From Pseudodesulfovibrio sp. zrk46 (GTDB lineage: Bacteria > Desulfobacterota > Desulfovibrionia > Desulfovibrionales > Desulfovibrionaceae), in assembly GCF_012516435.1 (NCBI RefSeq), contig NZ_CP051216.1:2312001-2376000 (forward strand): a DNA stretch of 64,000 bases, in the 5' to 3' direction. Shown here one piece after another: positions 1-7,663 of the stretch. The notes under the pieces were generated by a model. That model was not told where the DNA came from and did not search any database. It saw only the letters and a list, made by a program, of their open reading frames with translations. A program made the position numbers and the translations under genes. Every line of letters begins with the position of its first letter. Positions within the stretch are counted from its first letter, which is position 1.

Positions 1-263
1 TCCACCTCCGGGGCCTTTTTCTTGACGGCGCGGAGCAGGGCAAGGCCGTTCATGCCGGGCATCTTGATATCCGTGAGGATGATGTCCGGGCGCGACTCCA
101 TGAAGGAGGCAAGGGCGGTTTCGCCGTTTTCCGCAGTGCGGACAGAGTATCCGAGGTCGGCGAGAAGCATCCCGAGCAGATCGCGGATATCTTCTTCGTC
201 GTCCACCAGTAATATTGTCATCCTTGCGCGGTCGTCTTCAGTGATGGCCTTGGCTGATTTCAT
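1..263 (-). CDS. Response regulator receiver-domain protein (3' part off the window)
   Basis: The minus-strand frame reads as a CheY-like receiver: an acidic cluster (VDDEED) near the start, the phospho-acceptor region DIILTDIKMPGMNG and helix residues typical of the fold. It is cut by the left window edge before the conserved Lys, so any output domain is unseen. Two in-frame starts exist: ATG at 263 and ATG at 221. The second puts the acidic cluster at the usual distance from the N terminus, but neither has a convincing ribosome binding site. It lies just downstream of another receiver protein read in the same direction, suggesting a shared phosphorelay. The partner kinase is not in view. 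Confidence 0.75.
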   Translation of the reverse strand, partial: MKSAKAITEDDRARMTILLVDDEEDIRDLLGMLLADLGYSVRTAENGETALASFMESRPDIILTDIKMPGMNGLALLRAVKKKAPEV

Positions 264-284
264 GGCAGAGTCGCTTTGCTAAGT

Positions 285-316
285 GGCCTGCGCACGGAAG
301 GTTCCGCACGCAGGCC
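285..316 (-). terminator. Hairpin between two receiver genes
   Basis: GGCCTGCG (285-292) pairs with CGCAGGCC (309-316) with a further GGAA/TTCC pairing inside. It lies directly after the stop of the receiver gene at 339-692. There is no T-run on the minus strand, so it may be an attenuating or stabilising hairpin rather than a full intrinsic terminator. Confidence 0.4.
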
Positions 317-338
317 GTTGTATGAACAGGATTGTCTG

Positions 339-692
339 TTAGCCGAGGATGGCCTGAACCTCTTTGAGGAGGTCGGCGTGTTCCACGGGTTTGGTCAGGA
401 CAGGGACGTCCTTGGACAGTGCCGGAGGACGGGGGCCGACGCCGCTGATGACGATGACCGGGGTGTCGCGCAGGGATTCTTCCTTGCGCAGCCCGGCATA
501 GAACAGGGTGCCGCCCTTTTCGGGCATGTCCATATCGAGGGTGATCAGGTCCGGCGTCTCGGCCTTGACCTTTTCGAGCCCTTCAGTGCCATTGAAGGCG
601 GTTACTGTCTCAAAATCGTTGTCCTGGAAGAACTCTTCAAGGAACTCGACGATGGCGGGATCGTCATCGATGATCAGTATTTTCTTGCTCAT
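339..692 (-). CDS. Single-domain response regulator (CheY-like)
   Basis: A 117-residue protein that is nothing but a receiver domain. It begins MSKKILIIDDDP, giving the acidic Mg-binding pocket; DLITLDMDMP carries the phospho-acceptor Asp near residue 51; VIVISGV supplies the Thr/Ser position; and LTKPVE carries the conserved Lys. The start at 692 is preferred because GAGGTG lies six bases upstream. The open frame continues further upstream, but that part does not look like protein. With no output domain it probably signals by protein-protein contact or passes phosphate on in a phosphorelay. The neighbouring receiver at 1-263 is a possible partner; the cognate kinase is unknown. Confidence 0.85.
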   Translation of the reverse strand: MSKKILIIDDDPAIVEFLEEFFQDNDFETVTAFNGTEGLEKVKAETPDLITLDMDMPEKGGTLFYAGLRKEESLRDTPVIVISGVGPRPPALSKDVPVLTKPVEHADLLKEVQAILG

Positions 693-901
693 AATGCACC
701 TCGCAAAGTGTGCCATGGGCCACAAGGGAGAAATGGCGCGAGATGAGTGACCTATGGCTGTGTTTGGCCCGCAGGCTTCCACTGGGGCCCATGCCGCAGG
801 GGCTAGTTCCATGCCCCCATTTCCACTGCGTGCACAGTGGAGCGGCATGGGCCGTCGCGGAGTCCTGGCAAGCACCAGAACAATTACGGGCTGTATCAGG
901 T

Positions 902-931
902 ACAGGGCGGAAGCAGAGGCTTCCGCCCTGT
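902..931 (-). terminator. Strong hairpin after the DUF1641 gene
   Basis: ACAGGGCGGAAGC (902-914) and GCTTCCGCCCTGT (919-931) form a perfect 13-bp stem with an AGAG loop, eight bases past the stop of the gene at 939. No clear T-run follows on the minus strand, so termination strength is uncertain. Confidence 0.55.
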
Positions 932-938
932 GTGATCG

Positions 939-1688
939 TTACTGCTTGGCTTCGGGCTTTTCGACTTCTTCAGACTTTTCGGACTCTTGGGTCTTTTCGC
1001 ACTTCAGGCCGCAGGGCTGAACTTCATCAACCTTGGGGACTTCCATGCCGATCTTGCCGAGGGTCTTGGTCATTTCGAGCATGATGCCAAGGCCGCGCTT
1101 GGCGTCCTTGTTGTTCATGCCCAGACCCATGCCGACGAGGCCCTTGGGCTCGACCTGAGTGAGGTCCAGTTCGGAGAACGCATTGGCTGCGCCTTCGACC
1201 ATCATACGGACCTTCGGGTCGCCCAGCTTCTCGAGCATGCCGACAAGGAAGACGAAGGAGTCGCCCATGTTGCGGATGTTCTCCACACCGTAGGTCTCGG
1301 CGACCTTGGCGCGGATCTCGATCATGGCGCGGTAGGTCTCGAAGACACCCTTCTGCTCCAGTTCGTCGAGGAACTCGATCAACTGCGGGACAGAGGAGTG
1401 CATCAGCGGCTCCACGGTCCTCCACAGGTCGATAATGTCTTCCATCTTGTCGAGCATGTAGGTCAGGTTCTTGAAGCTGACCATCAGCTTCTTGATGAAC
1501 GTGATCATGTCTTCCAGCTGGAAGCCGTGTTCGATGGAACCGAACTCGTTCATCAGGACCTTGAAGCCGTCGTGGAAGATCGGCGTCAGGTCGTGCATCA
1601 GCTCATCGGAGCCTTTCGCCTTCTCGGTCAGGTAGGCGATGTTCGCCTCCATGGCCTCAAGGCGTTCCAGAATTGCTTCATTACTCAT
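939..1688 (-). CDS. DUF1641 family protein
   Basis: A 249-residue, mostly helical, Met- and Leu-rich cytosolic protein. Its central part, roughly residues 50-190 (short helices followed by a Gly-rich GLVGMGLGMNNKDAKRG stretch), matches the DUF1641 family in my reading. Such proteins are often encoded beside sulfide:quinone-reductase-like flavoproteins or formate dehydrogenases, as here. The C-terminal tail is charged, rich in Glu, Lys and Ser, and has two Cys (PCGLKCE) that could bind metal or form a disulfide. It is the last gene of the minus-strand flavoprotein operon, 18 bases after the SQR-like gene. An accessory role for that flavoprotein is inferred; no biochemical function is established. 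Confidence 0.7.
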   Translation of the reverse strand: MSNEAILERLEAMEANIAYLTEKAKGSDELMHDLTPIFHDGFKVLMNEFGSIEHGFQLEDMITFIKKLMVSFKNLTYMLDKMEDIIDLWRTVEPLMHSSVPQLIEFLDELEQKGVFETYRAMIEIRAKVAETYGVENIRNMGDSFVFLVGMLEKLGDPKVRMMVEGAANAFSELDLTQVEPKGLVGMGLGMNNKDAKRGLGIMLEMTKTLGKIGMEVPKVDEVQPCGLKCEKTQESEKSEEVEKPEAKQ

Positions 1689-1706
1689 AATATCGCCTCC
1701 GACCGG

Positions 1707-2942
1707 TTATTTGCCTGCCATGTGGCGCATCTTACCTGCCATGAACATCTGGGACTCGAGCGGCAGCTCGTGACCCTTGAGCATCAGGTTGAAGTATGCC
1801 CACTTGAACATCATCTTGCCCCAGTAGTTCTGGTGGTTCTCACCAAGCAGGGCAAAGGGTCCGAGACCCGGGAACGGGTACTTACCCGGCAGCGGCTCGA
1901 CTTCGTAGTTGAAGTCGATGAGGTATGCCTTTTCGTAACCGGAGACGATGAAGCAGGTGGAGTGACCGTCGAACTCGGGACGGGCTTCCTGGCCATCCAT
2001 TTCGCGGAGCATGTTGTCCACGACGATGTCAGCCTGGTAGTGAGCAACGGAGCCGGCCTTGGAGGTCGGGCAGTTGGTGGCGTCACCGATGATGTACATG
2101 TTTTCGTACTGGGTGGACTTCAGGGTGTGCTTGTCGGTGTCCATGTAACCCATGGGGTCGGTGATACCGGAATCCATCAGCACCTGAGCACCGAAGTTCG
2201 GCGGAATGGCGACGAGCAGGTCGTAGGGGACTTCGTTGCCCATGACGTCTTCGATGACTTTCTTGCCAACGTTGACGTTGTCGATGGTGAAGTTCGGGGT
2301 GACGATGATATTTTTCTCTTCACAGACGCGACCGAGGATTTCTGCGGCCACGGGCTTGGTGAAGGCGCCGGTCAGCGGGGTGACCAGTTCGATCTCGATG
2401 TTGTCACGCACGCCGTTGACGGTGAAGAACCAGTCGGCGAGGTAGACGAACTCAAGCGGTGCAACAGGGCACTTGATGGGCATTTCAGCGATGTTCAGAA
2501 CAACGCGGCCTTCCTTCATGTACTTCCACTTCTTGAAGAGGGCTTCGGCACCGTCGGGGGTGTAGAAATCGTGGATGTCGCCGCGCCAGTCGTCCATCAT
2601 GCCTTCGATCTCGTCGGGCATGATGCGGCAACCGGTACCAACTACACACCAGTCGTATTCGTACTTGCCGTTCTGGGTGCTGACGACCTTCTTCTCGGGG
2701 TCGACGTTGGTGATGGTATCCTGAACAAAGTCGACGCCGTGCAGGAAGTCAGCCTTGGGCTTTTCGCAGTCATCAAGGGTGTAGATGCCAAAGGGAACGA
2801 ACAGCCAACCGGCCTGGTAGTGATGCTTCCAGTCACGGTCGATGACGGTGATTTTCCACTCTTTGGGATCGAGCTTCTCACGCATCTTCGTTGCGACCAT
2901 GGTTCCGCCGGCGCCAGCGCCGAGAATAACCAGTTTTTTCAT
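1707..2942 (-). CDS. Sulfide:quinone oxidoreductase-like FAD protein
   Basis: A 411-residue flavoprotein of the SQR/type II NADH dehydrogenase superfamily. LVILGAGAGGTM at the N terminus is the FAD-binding Rossmann motif, and NMYIIGDATNCP near residue 290 is the second FAD contact. Cys in IKCPVAP (about residue 160) and in DATNCP correspond to the redox Cys positions of SQRs. The C-terminal helix (GKMMFKWAYFNLML) is amphipathic and could dock on the membrane, as in SQRs. The likely reaction is oxidation of sulfide or a persulfide with electrons passed to menaquinone; the true substrate is not shown. It sits between a CoA-disulfide-reductase/rhodanese protein and a DUF1641 protein in one operon. 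Confidence 0.75.
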   Translation of the reverse strand: MKKLVILGAGAGGTMVATKMREKLDPKEWKITVIDRDWKHHYQAGWLFVPFGIYTLDDCEKPKADFLHGVDFVQDTITNVDPEKKVVSTQNGKYEYDWCVVGTGCRIMPDEIEGMMDDWRGDIHDFYTPDGAEALFKKWKYMKEGRVVLNIAEMPIKCPVAPLEFVYLADWFFTVNGVRDNIEIELVTPLTGAFTKPVAAEILGRVCEEKNIIVTPNFTIDNVNVGKKVIEDVMGNEVPYDLLVAIPPNFGAQVLMDSGITDPMGYMDTDKHTLKSTQYENMYIIGDATNCPTSKAGSVAHYQADIVVDNMLREMDGQEARPEFDGHSTCFIVSGYEKAYLIDFNYEVEPLPGKYPFPGLGPFALLGENHQNYWGKMMFKWAYFNLMLKGHELPLESQMFMAGKMRHMAGK

Positions 2943-3038
2943 GCTAGGACTCCTTTAAAATGTTGTATTAAAAGATACATTTCCGAGCTGCCATGGAACT
3001 TCGAGGCAGCCAATTTCCAGTGTTGGGAGAGTCGGGAA

Positions 3039-4661
3039 CTAGACCTCGACTCCAGACTGCTTCACCGCAGCCATGCCGCCGTCCACATTGACCACGTCTT
3101 CGTAGCCGGCGTGTTTGAGCACCACCTGCGCCTCGTAGGAACGGGTGCCGGTGTTGCACAAAAGTATGATTCTCTTGTCTCTCGGGACTTCATCGAGACG
3201 GCGGGCCAGTTCTCCCTGCGGGATGTGATTCCAGAACACGGGATGGCGATTGAGATACGGCTCGGCATTGCCCAGCTCGCGGCAGTCGAGGAAGAAGTCG
3301 TTGCCGGTTTCGCGCTCTGCCCACTGCTTCTCGAACTCCTCGGTGGAGATGCCTTCGTTGGTGCCCATCAGGATGTTGTCCGCCACGTTGGCCACGGTGT
3401 TGAGCACGTCCATGGCCGAGGCAAAGGGCGGTGAGTAGGCCACTTCCAGATTGGAGATGTCGTCAATGGTGGGCTGCTGCGGCAGCAGAGCTGCCACGGC
3501 GCTGATGCGTCCGCACAGGGCTTCACCCATGCGGCTCAAACCCTGAATGCCCAGCACCCGGCGGGTGGGGGCGTCAAAGACCAGCTCCAGCGTCATCAGT
3601 TCTGCGTCCGGCATGAAGTGGGCGCGGTCGAACTGGATGACCGTCGAACTCATGGGGGTAAACCCACAGTGGCGCGCTGCTTCCACGGACAGCCCGGCTC
3701 CGGCGACCGTAATATCGGTCAGCGGGATGGAGTAGGCGCTCACTGGAGTGAGCTGCGTTGCCTCGCTGCCTTCCAGCATGGCGGCCAGAATGTTGGCCTG
3801 ACGTACAGTCGTGGAGGCGACCTGAACGCCCGGCACCGGAGACTTGCACATCTCGCCGAGGAAGGAAGCACACTTGCCGCAAGCGAAGATGTTCGGGTCC
3901 TGTGTGCGCAGGAGCGCGTCAACGATAATGCCGTTCACATCGTCCGTTTCCAGCCCTGCCTCTGCGGCGAGGTAGGATACGGCCATGTTCGGCGTGGCAT
4001 TGACGATCCGGTCTGCTTCAAATTCGCCATTGTCGGTGATGGCGATGAGCGAGTCGTTTTTCGCTTCAATTTTCGTGAGGTGAGTGTCTTCGTGGAGCTT
4101 GACCCCGGATTCGGTGAGGTGATGCTTCACCATCCGGAACAGATTGTCAGAGAGCGGCGTGGTGTTGGTGCCGTCTTTCTGAATGATCATTTCGATTTCG
4201 CAGTTGCCTTGTCCGAGCAGTACGGACGCGGCCAGCAGCAGGTTGAGCCCGCTGCCCACCACTAGGTGCTTCCCCTTGGCGGGGATGAGGCGGACGGCAT
4301 CTGCCATGCTGCCCAGGCGAATAATCTTGGAGTAGTGATCGCCGGGCACCTCCAAGTCTGCCGGAGTAGAGCTGGAGGCGAAGACGAGCTTGTCGTACGC
4401 CATGAAGGACTCTGCGCCAGTGATGTCGTCACGGACATTGACCCGTTTGTTCTCTCTGTCCACGCCAATGGCGCGCAGGGTTTCAGGGAATTCGATGCCG
4501 CGACCGAGGTATCGCTCCATGGTCATGCAGGTGAATTCCGGCAACGGGTTGATCTCGGGGTAGAGAACAGTGGCCTTGGTGTCAGGATTGGAACGCAGAT
4601 ATTTGATCACGCCATTAAGGCCTGGTTCATCTGCTCCAATGAGTATGATCTGCTCTGACAT
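3039..4661 (-). CDS. CoA-disulfide-reductase-like flavoprotein with C-terminal rhodanese domain
   Basis: A 540-residue fusion. Residues about 1-440 resemble the NADH peroxidase/CoA-disulfide reductase class: a candidate active-site Cys45 (EFTCMTMERYLGRG), an NAD-binding segment (HLVVGSGLNLLLAA) and an FAD contact (NIFACGKCAS). The first dinucleotide motif is degenerate (IGADEPG rather than GxGxxG). Residues about 450-540 form a rhodanese domain with the catalytic loop LLCNTGTRSY, whose Cys can carry a persulfide. This architecture is known from polysulfide or CoA-persulfide reductases. With the SQR-like neighbour it suggests handling of sulfane sulfur at the cytoplasmic face; the substrate is inferred. 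Confidence 0.75.
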   Translation of the reverse strand: MSEQIILIGADEPGLNGVIKYLRSNPDTKATVLYPEINPLPEFTCMTMERYLGRGIEFPETLRAIGVDRENKRVNVRDDITGAESFMAYDKLVFASSSTPADLEVPGDHYSKIIRLGSMADAVRLIPAKGKHLVVGSGLNLLLAASVLLGQGNCEIEMIIQKDGTNTTPLSDNLFRMVKHHLTESGVKLHEDTHLTKIEAKNDSLIAITDNGEFEADRIVNATPNMAVSYLAAEAGLETDDVNGIIVDALLRTQDPNIFACGKCASFLGEMCKSPVPGVQVASTTVRQANILAAMLEGSEATQLTPVSAYSIPLTDITVAGAGLSVEAARHCGFTPMSSTVIQFDRAHFMPDAELMTLELVFDAPTRRVLGIQGLSRMGEALCGRISAVAALLPQQPTIDDISNLEVAYSPPFASAMDVLNTVANVADNILMGTNEGISTEEFEKQWAERETGNDFFLDCRELGNAEPYLNRHPVFWNHIPQGELARRLDEVPRDKRIILLCNTGTRSYEAQVVLKHAGYEDVVNVDGGMAAVKQSGVEV

Positions 4662-4697
4662 TACTGACTCCCTTGCGTGTGAGTTGTTGAGGTCGAA

Positions 4698-5015
4698 TCA
4701 AACGGTGAGCCCGTTCTGGTTCCAGAGAACCAATGACAGGGCTTCGTTTGCGGTGAGGAGTCGGGAAGAGGGTGCTTGACGGAAGCGGGGCGCGAAACGG
4801 GGCAACGTCTCGCCATGCCCGCTTTTGCCGTCATGCTTGCCGGTGTATGCGGTTCCAGCATTGTGTATCTCGCTGAGGGACTGGAGAAAGGAATGCGCTG
4901 GTTCCACCTTCGTTCCGGCATAGGAGTAGGGGGGCGTGAGGGGATATCGCCCGTCCCTAGGAAGGGTTTGAGTGGCTGACATGATGTCAGACCGGAAATT
5001 TTTGGAGCTCTTCAT
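4698..5015 (-). CDS. Hypothetical small protein at the head of the flavoprotein operon
   Basis: An open frame of up to 105 residues (alternative ATG at 4982) ending 36 bases before the rhodanese-fusion gene, on the same strand. The product is polar and low in hydrophobic residues, with no signal peptide, membrane segment or motif I recognise; the end ALSLVLWNQNGLTV is the most protein-like part. No good ribosome binding site precedes either start. It could instead be untranslated leader. I include it because of position and orientation only. Confidence 0.35.
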   Translation of the reverse strand: MKSSKNFRSDIMSATQTLPRDGRYPLTPPYSYAGTKVEPAHSFLQSLSEIHNAGTAYTGKHDGKSGHGETLPRFAPRFRQAPSSRLLTANEALSLVLWNQNGLTV

Positions 5016-5088
5016 GGGCTACCACCACTTGTTGTTGGAATCTTTCGACTCCGTATCCGCGATTGGGCCGATGAACTGCGCGGCCCTT

Positions 5089-5178
5089 TATCTGGATCTT
5101 TTTAATTTAGATTAAATCAATCCAGATTAAATCAATTCGGATCTGGTTAATCCGGATTGAACGAGTAGGGATTAACTT
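5089..5178. repeat. Phased 15-bp repeat array (candidate operator)
   Basis: Six units start every 15 bases at 5089, 5104, 5119, 5134, 5149 and 5164. The first ten bases of successive units read TATCTGGATC, AATTTAGATT, AATCCAGATT, AATTCGGATC, AATCCGGATT and AGTAGGGATT, so the consensus is close to AATCCGGATT, itself a palindrome. The array ends about 75 bases upstream of the minus-strand flavoprotein operon and follows the Rrf2-type regulator gene, so it most likely lies in the operon promoter. The binding protein is unknown. Confidence 0.6.
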
Positions 5179-5360
5179 GAAAAAACGAATTGTGTCAAGT
5201 GTGTGAATGAAGAAATATAGACAGTTAAATCAGAATGTTGAATCAAATGTGAAACAGATTGCATCTTTTTTCACATGGCTTCTTGACTTTTTTAGTCGGG
5301 ATTCCGCGTTTGGAATCAAAAAGAATGGAATAGAGAAAATGGTGGGGCCGGACAAAGAAA

Positions 5361-5393
5361 ATCGCCACCGTTTTGCGTGAAAACGGTGGCGAT
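5361..5393 (-). terminator. Terminator of the Rrf2-type regulator gene
   Basis: ATCGCCACCGTTTT (5361-5374) and AAAACGGTGGCGAT (5380-5393) are perfect 14-base complements around GCGTG. On the minus strand the stem is followed by TTTCTTTG, giving an intrinsic terminator 30 bases after the regulator stop. Confidence 0.8.
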
Positions 5394-5423
5394 CGAAATG
5401 GTCGTTTTGGGTGTTTAGGGAAA

Positions 5424-5849
5424 CTAGTCTTCGAGCGGAAGGCCGTCCGGATTGTTCATGAGGTCGGCCAGTGTGATGGAGTCGAGTTCCTTCTCAAGTA
5501 CGTGGGAAGCACGTTGCCAAACCTTGCGTGTCAGACAGATGGGGGACCGGTTGCACAGTCCTTCATCAGTAACGCAGTCTGTCAGGCTGATGCCGCCCTC
5601 CATAATGCGGACAACATCGCCCACGGAAATGGAGCCGGGGTCCTTATCAAGTATGTGGCCACCTGCGGCACCGCGCACTGATTTAATATACCCTGCCTTC
5701 TTGAGAGGTCTGAGAATCTGTTCAATGAACTGAACCGTGATTCCGGTAGACTCGGAAAGAAGGGTGGTGCGTTGCGGCTGGTCCGTCTCGCGCAGGGCGA
5801 GGTCCAGCAAAAGGCGTGTGGCGTAACGGGATCGTGCGGAAAGTTTCAT
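5424..5849 (-). CDS. Rrf2/IscR-family transcriptional regulator
   Basis: A 141-residue protein starting MKLSARSRYATRLLLDLA, the hallmark N terminus of the family. The winged helix includes the recognition region TGITVQFIEQILRPLKKAGYI and the wing VRGAAGGH. Three Cys in CVTDEGLCNRSPIC (CX6CX5C, about residues 92-105) match the spacing of the [2Fe-2S] ligands of IscR-like members, so it probably senses iron-sulfur status, redox or a sulfur/nitrogen oxide signal. It lies between an ABC importer terminator and the flavoprotein operon, all on the minus strand. Two inverted repeats upstream of its start suggest self-regulation; control of the downstream repeat array is possible but unproven. Confidence 0.85.
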   Translation of the reverse strand: MKLSARSRYATRLLLDLALRETDQPQRTTLLSESTGITVQFIEQILRPLKKAGYIKSVRGAAGGHILDKDPGSISVGDVVRIMEGGISLTDCVTDEGLCNRSPICLTRKVWQRASHVLEKELDSITLADLMNNPDGLPLED

Positions 5850-5878
5850 AGTCCTTTGGGAACCGGATTGTGGGTGAA

Positions 5879-5934
5879 GACAACAAATCCTGTTGTCGTT
5901 GAGGACCGCAACCTACTGCCTAGTTGATTAGGCA
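5879..5934 (-). promoter_or_regulatory. Two inverted repeats upstream of the Rrf2-type gene
   Basis: ACAACA-AATCC-TGTTGT (5880-5896, extended by one pair outward) and TGCCTA-GTTGAT-TAGGCA (5917-5934) are perfect inverted repeats 30 to 85 bases upstream of the regulator start. Position suggests operators for autoregulation. Their sequences differ from the 15-bp array at 5089-5178. Confidence 0.45.
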
Positions 5935-5994
5935 AAATCCGTCAAGGCGCTCCCGGAAAACAGACGATTCAATCTCTTTGTACGAAACAGGAAA

Positions 5995-6027
5995 AAGCCC
6001 TGCAATGATTAATTCACTGCAAGGCTT
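5995..6027 (-). terminator. Terminator of the peptide/nickel-type ABC operon
   Basis: AAGCCCTGCA (5995-6004) pairs with TGCAAGGCTT (6018-6027) with one mismatch. On the minus strand the stem is followed by TTTTTCC. It lies 70 bases past the last gene of the importer operon. Confidence 0.7.
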
Positions 6028-6097
6028 GATTATTCTTCAGGAGTCGAAAGAAATGTGCGCTTCAAATCACTGCATTTCAGGTCAGGCCAAGTGGTTG

Positions 6098-6742
6098 TTA
6101 CGCAGCAATTCGCACCACCTTCAGGTGTGTTTTCTTTTCGTTCTGGGGAGCAAATGTTTCGTCGATCCTGTCGGCAACCCGTCCAAGGAGATGGCGATCA
6201 TGGCTGATGGCGAGGATGCCGACGCCATTCTTTTGGGCCCAGTCAAGCACTGCATCCCAGACCATTGCCTGCGTGTTCGGGTCGAGCATGGCGGTCATTT
6301 CGTCGGCAATGAGGAAGCGCGTGGCCGGAGTCATTGCCCTTGCCAGTGCGAGGCGTTGCAGTTCGCCGCCTGAAAGTTCATGCGGAAAGCGGGACAGCCA
6401 GTGGGGCTCTATGTTGAGTCTGCGCAGCGTGGCCTCGTCCGGTTTGTACGCTTCAGCAATGGAATTACCGAGTTTCCAGCGGGGATTCAGTGCCGCCTCC
6501 GGGTGTTGAAAGAGTAGCTGGACCGGGCAAAATCCTGTTTTCGGCAGTGGTTGCCCCATGTAGGTGACACGGCCTTTTTGCGGGGTGAGGTAGTCAGCCA
6601 GAATCCTGGCCAGTGTGGATTTACCCTGCCCGCTGGGACCGGGCAGCCCAACGACTTCTCCGGGCTTGATGGTGAAGTTGAGGTTCTCGAATAGCCAGGG
6701 CGCGTTGTCGTATTTAAAGGACAGGGACTCGGCTTTAAGCAT
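6098..6742 (-). CDS. ABC transporter ATP-binding protein (DppF/NikE-like)
   Basis: A 214-residue nucleotide-binding subunit, short for this class because the usual C-terminal extension is minimal. Motifs: Walker A GPSGQGKST, Q-loop in LLFQHPEAALNPR (typical of Opp/Nik ATPases), signature LSGGELQR, Walker B FLIADEMTA and switch His in ISHDR. It overlaps the preceding ATPase gene by eight bases, so the two are probably co-translated and form the heterodimeric motor of the importer. Substrate is set by the binding protein at 9583-11178. Confidence 0.85.
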   Translation of the reverse strand: MLKAESLSFKYDNAPWLFENLNFTIKPGEVVGLPGPSGQGKSTLARILADYLTPQKGRVTYMGQPLPKTGFCPVQLLFQHPEAALNPRWKLGNSIAEAYKPDEATLRRLNIEPHWLSRFPHELSGGELQRLALARAMTPATRFLIADEMTAMLDPNTQAMVWDAVLDWAQKNGVGILAISHDRHLLGRVADRIDETFAPQNEKKTHLKVVRIAA

Positions 6743-7661
6743 GGCAGCACCTCACCTGATTGTCGCCAGTTTTGCGTAAATGTTGCGACTGCGTCTGGCA
6801 GTTGTCTGCCCGTTTGGGGCATCGTTCGCAGAAGACGCACCCTTCCAGACTCATGTCATTCAACGGCTGATTACCTTCCAGAAAGTAAAATCCGTTTTGC
6901 GGCAATGCGTTCCAGAGAGCTTGCGAATAAGGATGTTTGAGGCCGTCTGCGTTTCTGAAGCTCTTTGATGGAGCGATTTCAACAGTGGTCCCGGCATAAA
7001 TGACAGCGACCTTGTCCGCGATATCCACGGCAGCATCGATGTCATGGGTGATGAGCATGATCCCTTTGCCTGTGTCGGCCAGTTCTCTGAGATGGCGTAA
7101 TGACTGCTTGGCGACCATGGGGTCGAGGCCGGTCGTTGGTTCATCGGCTATGAGCAGGGAGGCGTCCCCGGCTGTGGCCGTAGCAGTAAGCACCCTGCGG
7201 GCCATGCCGCCTGATACTTGGAATGGGAACATGGTCTTGACCATTTCCTTCAATTGGTATCGTGAAAAGGCTTCATCTCTGCTCTTGGATGCGGTGCAGC
7301 AACATTTCCCGCTCAGGCGTGATGCCCGGTAGACCTGGCTGCCTACTCGAGAAAGCGGGTTCAGGTACGCAACGGACTGCGGAATGAGCGCTATGGACTT
7401 GCCGCGCAGTTTGCGAGAGCGGCGGTTGTCCAGAATGTCGCCGTTGAAGATCAATTCCCCTTGCCTGCGGGCATTGGGGGGCAGCAATCCCAGAATGGCA
7501 TGGGCAAGAAGGCTCTTGCCTGAGCCGCTGGATCCGACGACCGCTACAATCTCTCCTGCCTCGATATCCAGAGACAGATCCCGCACCGGACGGATGGTTT
7601 TCTTTCTCCAGTTGCCGTCGTAACGGCTGAACTCAATGGACAGGTTTCTGACGGACAGCAT
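6735..7661 (-). CDS. ABC transporter ATP-binding protein (DppD/NikD-like)
   Basis: A 308-residue ATPase starting MLSVRNLSIEF at 7661, with AGGAGT as ribosome binding site; the longer open frame upstream is not coding. Walker A GSSGSGKS, signature VSGGMARR and Walker B LLIADEPTTGLDP are all intact. The C-terminal oligopeptide-transporter domain (from about residue 230) ends with GCVFCERCPKRADNC, the Cys cluster usual in Opp/Dpp/Nik ATPases and thought to hold an iron-sulfur cluster. It pairs with the ATPase at 6098-6742 in one operon with two permeases and a binding protein. Confidence 0.85.
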   Translation of the reverse strand: MLSVRNLSIEFSRYDGNWRKKTIRPVRDLSLDIEAGEIVAVVGSSGSGKSLLAHAILGLLPPNARRQGELIFNGDILDNRRSRKLRGKSIALIPQSVAYLNPLSRVGSQVYRASRLSGKCCCTASKSRDEAFSRYQLKEMVKTMFPFQVSGGMARRVLTATATAGDASLLIADEPTTGLDPMVAKQSLRHLRELADTGKGIMLITHDIDAAVDIADKVAVIYAGTTVEIAPSKSFRNADGLKHPYSQALWNALPQNGFYFLEGNQPLNDMSLEGCVFCERCPKRADNCQTQSQHLRKTGDNQVRCCHA

Positions 7662-7663
7662 GG

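Noticed and set aside
987-3434. An 815-codon open frame on the plus strand
   Set aside because: It is antisense to three well-supported minus-strand genes; the translation is rich in His, Asp and Val with no domain and reflects G+C-rich codon shadowing.
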